From Collinsella sp. (GTDB taxonomy: Bacteria > Actinomycetota > Coriobacteriia > Coriobacteriales > Coriobacteriaceae): 18,433 bases of DNA. The translations under genes were made by a program, and so were the position numbers. How positions within the stretch are numbered: the first letter of the stretch is position 1; each line of letters starts with the position of its first letter. The notes below the pieces were generated by a model. It was not told the DNA's origin. It did no database searches and saw nothing but the letters and a program-made list of their open reading frames with translations. The stretch covers positions 1 to 18,433 of the forward strand of contig JAGZQF010000030.1 in the NCBI GenBank assembly GCA_018382295.1, read 5' to 3'. Positions 13,455-18,433 of the stretch are shown piece by piece.

Positions 13455-14834
13455 CTAATGCACAAACATGCGCACGAACTTGTGCTTCCAGCTTGCGTAA
13501 GGAGCATAGCGGAATGGCACGTCCAGCCAGGTTGCCTTGTTCACGATGCTCTTCTTGTGGCTAAACGTATCGAAGCTCTCGCGTCCATGGTACTGTCCCA
13601 TGCCGCTCGCACCCATGCCGCCAAAGCCCATGTGGCTCGTAGCCAGGTGCATGATCGTGTCGTTGACGCAGCCGCCGCCAAAGGGCACGTAGCGCACAAA
13701 GCGCTGCTGAACTGCGCGGTCTTGACTAAAGATATACAGGGCCAACGGCGTCGGGCAATCCGTAATAAACGTCTCTGCCTCGTCTAGGCTCTCAAACGTC
13801 AGCACCGGCAAGATGGGGCCGAAAATCTCCTCCTGCATCACGGCGTCATCGGGGGACACGCCGTCCAAAATCGTCGGCTCGATCTTGAGCGAAGCCTCAC
13901 GCGCGGTACCTCCAAGCACGACCTTCTCGGGATCGATCAGCCCGCGCACACGCGCGAAATGCTTGGCGTTGACGATATGACCGTAGTCCTCGTTGTCGAG
14001 AGGGTGCTCGCCAAACATGCGACGGACCTCCTCCTTGATAAGGTCCAGCAGCTCGTCGTGCACGCGTGCATCGACCAGCAGGTAGTCGGGCGCCACGCAG
14101 GTCTGCCCTACGTTAAGCCATTTACCAAAGGCGATACGCCGTGCCGCGACCTTCAAGTTTGCCGTCGCGTCCACGATGCAGGGACTCTTGCCGCCCAGCT
14201 CAAGCGTCACGGGCGTAAGGTTTTTGCTCGCGCGCTCCATGACGAGTTTGCCGACCGGAACACTACCGGTAAAGAAGATTTTGTCCCAGCATTCATCGAG
14301 CAGCGCCTCATTCTCGGCACGTCCGCCTTCGACGACCGTCACCAGGCGCGGATCAAATGCTTCCTCGCAAATCTGTCTGAGCACCGCGCTCGAAGCCGGC
14401 GCATATGCGCTCGGCTTGATGACCACGGTATTGCCCGCGGCAAGGGCGCCGGCGAGTGGCTCGAGCGTCAGTAAAAACGGGTAGTTCCACGGAGCCATGA
14501 TGAGTGTGACGCCATAGGGCACGGGCTGCGTCTTGCACACACTCACGGCGTTGGCGAGGTCACACGGACGCAGGCGCGAGCGACTCCATCGAGCCACATG
14601 CGCAATCTGATAACGAATCTCGGAAAGCGAGGTGCCGATCTCGCACATATACGCCTCGTCATGCGACTTTCCCAAATCGGTCTTGAGTGCATGGGCAATA
14701 TCGGCCTCGTGGGCCCGCACTGCATCGCGTAAACTCACGAGCGCACGACGTCGAGCATCGACATCAAACGTGGCGTGCGTCTTAAAGTAGGCGCGCTGAT
14801 TGCCGACGATGCACGCAATTTCCTCGGTGTTCAT
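13455..14834 (-). CDS. NAD(P)-dependent aldehyde dehydrogenase (class 3-like)
   Basis: A 459-residue protein; AGGAGG lies 6 bases before the ATG. It has the complete ALDH signature set: APWNYP with Asn 117, the Lys of VVIKPS at 140, FFTGS at 187-191, the catalytic base Glu 212 in LELGGKSP, and the nucleophile Cys 246 in VGQTCVAPDY. EEIFGPILPV and the C-terminal VPFGGGCVND are also present. The absence of a long N-terminal extension, the 450-460 residue length and the hydrophobic/basic tail (SWKHKFVRMF) place it near class 3 / fatty-aldehyde-type ALDHs (YwdH/AlkH-like). It oxidises aldehydes to acids with NAD(P)+. It lies 8 bases after the alcohol dehydrogenase gene, so the pair can interconvert alcohol, aldehyde and acid. 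The preferred chain length is unknown. Confidence 0.93.
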   Translation of the reverse strand: MNTEEIACIVGNQRAYFKTHATFDVDARRRALVSLRDAVRAHEADIAHALKTDLGKSHDEAYMCEIGTSLSEIRYQIAHVARWSRSRLRPCDLANAVSVCKTQPVPYGVTLIMAPWNYPFLLTLEPLAGALAAGNTVVIKPSAYAPASSAVLRQICEEAFDPRLVTVVEGGRAENEALLDECWDKIFFTGSVPVGKLVMERASKNLTPVTLELGGKSPCIVDATANLKVAARRIAFGKWLNVGQTCVAPDYLLVDARVHDELLDLIKEEVRRMFGEHPLDNEDYGHIVNAKHFARVRGLIDPEKVVLGGTAREASLKIEPTILDGVSPDDAVMQEEIFGPILPVLTFESLDEAETFITDCPTPLALYIFSQDRAVQQRFVRYVPFGGGCVNDTIMHLATSHMGFGGMGASGMGQYHGRESFDTFSHKKSIVNKATWLDVPFRYAPYASWKHKFVRMFVH

Positions 14835-14842
14835 GGACCCTC

Positions 14843-16063
14843 CTAGTTCTCGCCCTCAAACATACCACCTGCAACGACTTCATACATATGCTCGAGCTCC
14901 AAGCGGTCCATTAATAGCGGAACGGGGTACAGGGGATTGGCCTCGGCATCGGCATGCGTCGCCATTTGCGGAATATCGGAGCGGCGAATACCCGAGACAT
15001 ATTTGGGGATTCCCAGGGCCTCGTTCATGCGGTCGACCCAATCGATAAAGGCCTCGGCCGCCAGGCTGTCCTGCGCGTTAGCCGGCGCGATACCGGCCAT
15101 GTGAGCAAGATCGGCAAGCTTGGGGGCGGCGGCGTCACCATAAGCGCGAAGCATGTGCGGCAGGATGATCGCGTTGGCCAAACCGTGCGGAATTCCGTAT
15201 CGGCCGCCCAAACTGTGCGCGATGGCATGCACATATCCGACATAGGAGCGGGTAAACGCAACGCCCGCCTTATACGCCGCCAAAAGCATATTGCGACGAG
15301 CGCACATGTCGTCACCATGCTCATAGGCCTCGAGCAAATTGTCGTGGATAAGCTGCACCGCCTGTCGCGCCATCTTGCGCGTATAGGGCGTGGTGCTTCG
15401 CCCGATAAACGCCTCGACGGCATGCGTCAGGGCGTCCATGCCCGTCTGCCCCGTAATGGAGGCGGGCAGACCGCGCGTAAACTCGGGGTCGTGCGCCGCA
15501 AAGCGCGGGATAAGCACAAAGTCGTTAATGGGATACTTGTAGTGCGTCTCGTCATCGGTAATTACCGCCGCAAGCGTGACCTCGCTTCCCGTGCCCGCCG
15601 TGGTGGGAACGGCGATGAGCAGCGGCAGACGACGATGAATCCGCAGCAGCCCGCGCATCTTGTTGATGGGCTTGCTTGGCTGCGCAATGCGTGCGCCCAC
15701 GCCCTTGGCGCAGTCCATGGCTGATCCTCCGCCAAAACCGATAATGGCCTGGCAGGCGCGCTCTCGATACAGGGACGCCGCCTCCTCCACATTCGAGACC
15801 GTGGGGTTCGCACGCGTTTCGGCATAGACCGTAACGCCAATCCCCTGAGCCGTAAGCGCACGCTCGAGTGATGCCGTGAGTCCCAAACGTGCAATGCCAG
15901 GGTCTGTCACGATAAGGACCTTCTGGATCGAGCGCTTTTGAAGCACCGCGGGCACATCCTCGGCATGCTCCAGAATGCGCGGCTCGGTATAGGGCAGGAT
16001 CGGCAATGCAATGCGAAAAACCGTCTGATATGTTCGGCACCAGGCACGACGGGCTAGATGCAT
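14843..16063 (-). CDS. Iron-containing alcohol dehydrogenase
   Basis: A 406-residue protein. ATG 16061-16063 is chosen because AAGGAG lies 8 bases upstream; the frame is open to 16144 but that part lies in the regulatory region. NAD-binding signatures of the family are GFGGGSAMDCAKGVGA (109-124) and PTTAGTGSEVT (153-163). The metal ligands expected from FucO-type enzymes are all present: Asp 210 and His 214 in TGMDALTHAVEAF, His 279 in YVHAIAHSLGG and His 293 in IPHG. The enzyme reduces aldehydes or oxidises alcohols with NAD(P)H/NAD(P)+ in the cytoplasm. It is the first gene of the operon with the aldehyde dehydrogenase. Two Rex-like operators upstream suggest control by the NADH/NAD+ ratio. 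The physiological substrate cannot be fixed from the sequence. Confidence 0.93.
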   Translation of the reverse strand: MHLARRAWCRTYQTVFRIALPILPYTEPRILEHAEDVPAVLQKRSIQKVLIVTDPGIARLGLTASLERALTAQGIGVTVYAETRANPTVSNVEEAASLYRERACQAIIGFGGGSAMDCAKGVGARIAQPSKPINKMRGLLRIHRRLPLLIAVPTTAGTGSEVTLAAVITDDETHYKYPINDFVLIPRFAAHDPEFTRGLPASITGQTGMDALTHAVEAFIGRSTTPYTRKMARQAVQLIHDNLLEAYEHGDDMCARRNMLLAAYKAGVAFTRSYVGYVHAIAHSLGGRYGIPHGLANAIILPHMLRAYGDAAAPKLADLAHMAGIAPANAQDSLAAEAFIDWVDRMNEALGIPKYVSGIRRSDIPQMATHADAEANPLYPVPLLMDRLELEHMYEVVAGGMFEGEN

Positions 16064-16080
16064 AAAGGAAACTCCTTCAT

Positions 16081-16098
16081 TTGTTGATAGGTCAACAT
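16081..16098. promoter_or_regulatory. Rex-like operator, proximal
   Basis: TTGTTGA-TAGG-TCAACAT matches the clostridial-type Rex consensus TTGTTAA-N4-TTAACAA at 11 of 14 fixed positions and keeps its 4-base centre. It lies just upstream of the ADH ribosome-binding site. A TACAAT box (minus strand, 16110-16115) would place the transcription start right beside it, fit for repression. Confidence 0.55.
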
Positions 16099-16144
16099 TT
16101 GCTCGCCCGATTGTACTCAGCAAAAATCGCAGACGGCCTCCCAA

Positions 16145-16162
16145 TCGTTAATCAATCAACAT
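16145..16162. promoter_or_regulatory. Rex-like operator, distal
   Basis: On the minus strand ATGTTGA-TTGA-TTAACGA again matches TTGTTAA-N4-TTAACAA at 11 of 14 fixed positions with the same spacing. Its centre is 64 bases from the proximal site. Two sites with identical geometry between divergent redox genes make Rex control plausible, though Rex itself is not in this window. Confidence 0.5.
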
Positions 16163-16207
16163 CTTCATATCTCGAAATTGTTTTATTAAAAATCATTCCT
16201 AATAGGC

Positions 16208-16235
16208 TTCACATTTGGTTGCATTTATGGATAAT
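16208..16235 (+). promoter_or_regulatory. Promoter for reverse rubrerythrin
   Basis: TTCACA (16208-16213), a 16-base spacer and GATAAT (16230-16235) form a good sigma-70-type promoter in an AT-rich stretch. TAATAG two bases on is an alternative -10. A leader of about 80 bases follows before the ATG. Confidence 0.6.
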
Positions 16236-16253
16236 AGAACTCGTCAAGACGCA

Positions 16254-16284
16254 CGTCCGGAGAGGGCCCTTACGGGACCGGACG
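16254..16284 (+). promoter_or_regulatory. Hairpin in the rubrerythrin 5' leader
   Basis: CGTCCGG (16254-16260) and CCGGACG (16278-16284) form a 7-base stem; CCC/GGG can pair within the loop. It lies about 36 bases before the start codon and could stabilise the mRNA. No U-tract follows, so it is not a terminator. Confidence 0.5.
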
Positions 16285-16319
16285 AGCGCACAATCGCCAT
16301 CGATCGAAAGGATCGAATC

Positions 16320-16880
16320 ATGAAGTTTGTTTGCCCCGTTTGCGGTTATGTGGAAGAGTTCGACGGCGACCAGCTGCCCGAGGACTTCAAGTGCCCCCAG
16401 TGCGGCGTTCCCGGTTCTCGTTTCCTGAAGCAGGAGGAGGGCCAGCTCGAGTGGGCTGCCGAGCACGTCGTGGGCGTCGCCAAGATGGCGGGCGTCTCCG
16501 AGGACATCGTTGCCGACCTGCGCGCCAACTTTGAGGGCGAGTGCTCCGAGGTCGGTATGTACCTGGCCATGGCGCGCGTCGCTCATCGCGAGGGCTATCC
16601 CGAGATCGGCCTGTACTGGGAGAAGGCTGCCCACGAGGAGGCCGAGCACGCTGCCAAGTTCGCTGAGCTCCTGGGCGAGGTCGTAACCGACTCCACCAAG
16701 AAGAACCTCGAGATGCGCGTTGAGGCCGAGAACGGCGCCACCGCCGGCAAGACCGATCTTGCTAAGCGCGCCAAGGCCGCTGGCCTCGATGCCATCCACG
16801 ACACCGTGCACGAGATGGCTCGCGACGAGGCTCGCCACGGCAAGGCTTTCGCCGGCCTGCTCAAGCGCTACTTCGGCTAA
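16320..16880 (+). CDS. rbr: Reverse rubrerythrin (NADH peroxidase-type)
   Basis: A 186-residue protein from ATG 16320-16322, with AAAGGA about 7 bases upstream. The order of domains is reversed relative to classic rubrerythrin. The rubredoxin-like iron site comes first (CPVC at 5-8, CPQC at 25-28), followed by a ferritin-like four-helix domain (about 45-186). The di-iron ligands fit GECSE (Glu 74/77), HEEAEH (Glu 107, His 110), EAENG (Glu 137) and ARDEARH (Glu 170, His 173). In Clostridium such proteins reduce hydrogen peroxide at the expense of NADH through redox partners and protect anaerobes from oxygen. Codons are strongly biased (AAG, GAG, GGC, CTG almost only), which suggests high expression. 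It is a single-gene unit with its own promoter and terminator, divergent from the alcohol dehydrogenase. Confidence 0.95.
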   Translation: MKFVCPVCGYVEEFDGDQLPEDFKCPQCGVPGSRFLKQEEGQLEWAAEHVVGVAKMAGVSEDIVADLRANFEGECSEVGMYLAMARVAHREGYPEIGLYWEKAAHEEAEHAAKFAELLGEVVTDSTKKNLEMRVEAENGATAGKTDLAKRAKAAGLDAIHDTVHEMARDEARHGKAFAGLLKRYFG

Positions 16881-16914
16881 GCCAGCAACCTGAGACATAA
16901 CCTCTAGCTCGATG

Positions 16915-16944
16915 AGGCCCGGACCGCATGGTTCGGGCCTTTTT
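16915..16944 (+). terminator. Intrinsic terminator after rubrerythrin
   Basis: Arms 16915-16925 and 16930-16940 (AGGCCCGGACC with GGTTCGGGCCT, one G-U pair) enclose GCAT and are followed by TTTT. It lies 34 bases after the stop codon. Confidence 0.92.
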
Positions 16945-17010
16945 CGTGCCTCACAAACTTGTTAACTACCTGAAATAGGACCGCCTTCGGCATCGGCTTC
17001 TCGTCAAAAA

Positions 17011-17133
17011 CTAAGTGAGTAGACTTTTTGGAACTTGCCGAGCAGACCATCCATATCACTTTATAAAGCCGCAGGTAAATGCCTTGTTGCAAAACGACCT
17101 AGTCGCCAAAGTGCCAAAAGTCTACTCACTTAG
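17011..17133. repeat. 123-bp element bounded by 20-bp inverted repeats
   Basis: CTAAGTGAGTAGACTTTT (start of 17011-17031) is repeated inverted at 17114-17133, the two arms differing by one extra T. About 82 bases lie between them. The stop codon of the nuclease-like gene (minus strand, TAG at 17122-17124) falls inside the right arm. On the minus strand the left arm is followed by TTTTT (17006-17010), so the structure can also act as a long-loop terminator. A small MITE-like dispersed repeat is the alternative; no target-site duplication is visible. Confidence 0.6.
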
Positions 17134-18249
17134 ATTCGCAGCCGTCCACGATCGAGCCATTTTGTGTCTAACGGGCATCTTTCCGTCGATTACTCCCAAT
17201 TTTGTCCAGTCAACGAATAGTTCAGACCTGAGTAATGTCTCAGCCCTTTGCTCATCTGAGCTTTTATCACGATATTCAGCATCGAGCATCCTGCATACGG
17301 CCTTAACGATCGCGCGGAATCTATCCTCATCCGATATCTGTCTGTGTGTCAGGAGAAGCACATCGTAGCCCATGGCCTGAAGGGCCGTCATGCGGTCAGC
17401 GTCACGCAAGCCATCCCCTGCGCGTCCGTGCGAGGCCTTTCCCTGACATTCAATGGCCACCTGTCGCCTGCCGTCCGGCGAAGACAGAAGTATGTCGATA
17501 TATACACGGGACTTTCCCACAATCGCTCGAGCACTTGTGCTTAGCATCACTTCAACATTAAGCTCTATGTCGCAAAAGCCTACGCCTCCCAGGGATCGCG
17601 GCAGTGCAAGTAGCAAATACGCCTCGACCTCAAAAGGCGACGCGGCACCCAATGGAACAAGTTGCGACACCGTCCTAAATCTATTGCCGTAACGTATCCC
17701 GCAAACATCTGAACAAAAACGGTCAAGGTCTCCGCCCAAAACCAAAGCGTCTCGACGCCATAAATTTGAGGCGGTGCCGTCCTCGGACGGGCAGCGCACC
17801 CAACCGAACGTTGTCGAGATCGCGCCCGAATCAATTGCACGCGAAAGCTCCGCCTCAAGTGCCGCAGGCAGAGCGCACACCGCAAACAAGCCACACATCT
17901 CCGCCAATACCAAAAGAAGCTGAAGATCCGTCAGATGCCGCGACATGATGAATACCGTCAGAAGAGGAGACGTAATCAAAAACCCATGCTACGTTTCCAG
18001 TACGGATTCCCTGGGAAGCTCACCAAGAAACAGCCGCTGCCTAATGCTGGCAGGACAAGTCCGTTTGTTTCTTGTCTGAACCAATGCATACAACGGAAAA
18101 CCGAGCGCGACCGCAGCCGTCGGGTTGCGGGCGAGATCATATCGCTGCCGGTCTTCTTCCGGTCGTGGAAGCGGCGGACACAGAGCGCGGACCTGAGGGG
18201 GCAAACGCCAGTACCTAAAAGCCGATATGTCACAAAGTAGATCTTTCAT
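17122..18249 (-). pseudogene. PD-(D/E)XK-like (DUF559-type) gene interrupted by one in-frame amber codon
   Basis: The minus frame from ATG 18247-18249 runs 86 codons (MKDLLCDISAFRYWRLPP...), meets TAG at 17989-17991, and goes on in the same frame for 288 codons to TAG at 17122-17124. The two halves fit as one protein of about 375 residues. Downstream of the amber come ITSPLLTVF, then SPFEVEAYLLLALP, YIDILLSSP and VAIECQGKASH. These give the Glu ... Asp ... Glu-x-Gln pattern of PD-(D/E)XK/Vsr-like folds. I recall related coriobacterial proteins with a YWR-type N-terminus and an SPxE motif. A single C-to-T change (CAG to TAG) would explain the break. The downstream half could restart at TTG 17979 or ATG 17946 (274 residues), but neither has a clear ribosome-binding site. 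Codons are less GC-rich than the neighbours, suggesting an accessory gene. Confidence 0.65.
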
Positions 18250-18290
18250 AGGCACAGGAAAACACGAATTTCAACCCAGTCAGTCACGCA

Positions 18291-18308
18291 TTGGCGCGAA
18301 CGCGCCAA
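18291..18308. repeat. Near-perfect palindrome upstream of the interrupted gene
   Basis: TTGGCGCG and CGCGCCAA pair around AA. It lies about 40 bases upstream of the interrupted gene's ATG and could be an operator for it or a small hairpin. No promoter is clear. Confidence 0.4.
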
Positions 18309-18358
18309 AAATGGTGCCGAACGGACTGCCAAGTTGGTAGCGCGCAGAGATGTGGTGT

Positions 18359-18384
18359 AAGAGGCGGGGCATGCCCCGCCTCTT
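18359..18384. terminator. 26-base perfect palindrome, likely terminator
   Basis: AAGAGGCGGGGCA is directly followed by its exact reverse complement. On the plus strand CTCTTTCTT comes next; on the minus strand the arm itself ends in CTCTT. It lies 28 bases past a possible minus-strand stop codon at 18413-18415, so it probably ends a gene that lies beyond the right edge. Confidence 0.7.
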
Positions 18385-18412
18385 CTCTTTCTTGAAAGGG
18401 AGGGGACACCGC

Positions 18413-18433
18413 CTAGAATTCGTCGTTGGAGTA
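18413..18433 (-). CDS. Possible last codons of a gene entering from the right edge
   Basis: The minus strand reads YSNDEF then TAG (18413-18415), and a perfect palindromic hairpin follows 28 bases later, as expected for a gene end. Six codons are too few to identify anything, and chance cannot be excluded. Confidence 0.3.
   Translation of the reverse strand, partial: YSNDEF

Noticed and set aside
18311..18350. tRNA-like stretch (GGTAGCGCGC resembles a D-arm)
   Set aside because: No acceptor stem, anticodon arm or T-arm (GTTCGAATC) can be built around it.
1..18433. CRISPR array, phage integrase or transposase
   Set aside because: No regularly spaced direct repeats and no matching protein motifs were found in either strand.

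Overview
The window looks like chromosomal DNA of a high-GC, anaerobic Gram-positive, most likely a Coriobacteriia member such as Collinsella. This is inference from GC-rich codons, an actinobacterial-type DUF3516 helicase, a reverse rubrerythrin, Rex-like operators at an alcohol dehydrogenase, and the overall gene style. No rRNA, tRNA, CRISPR array or transposase gene was found.

Left part (1-7142), mostly tRNA modification. A partial MFS transporter runs off the left edge. On the minus strand follow a membrane-anchored spermidine-synthase-like methyltransferase, abutted by elp3 (radical SAM/GNAT tRNA wobble-uridine enzyme). Upstream of elp3 is a two-gene unit of a membrane-tethered XRE regulator and a DUF4097 envelope protein. 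Divergent from it, on the plus strand, lie a methyltransferase with clear Trm9/ALKBH8-like motifs and a divergent trmB. Elp3 plus a Trm9-like enzyme would give a bacterial version of the eukaryotic mcm5U34 pathway. This is the most interesting idea in the window.

Middle part (7241-13454). A Ski2-like DEAD/DEAH helicase of the DUF3516 type ends at a strong terminator. On the minus strand are a coiled-coil DUF2130 protein with nuclease-like residues and a small operon of a HIRAN protein, a 59-aa charged protein and a calcineurin-like phosphoesterase, separated by a REP-like hairpin and a terminator. Next to it is a 27-aa hydrophobic peptide resembling holin-like type I toxins, whose ribosome-binding site lies in a hairpin.

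Right part (13455-18433). An Fe-type alcohol dehydrogenase and an aldehyde dehydrogenase form an operon, with two Rex-like operators upstream. Divergently, reverse rubrerythrin (peroxide detoxification) is transcribed alone with its own promoter and terminator. The far right holds a PD-(D/E)XK-like gene broken by one in-frame amber codon, a 123-bp inverted-repeat element at its 3' end, and palindromes near the edge.
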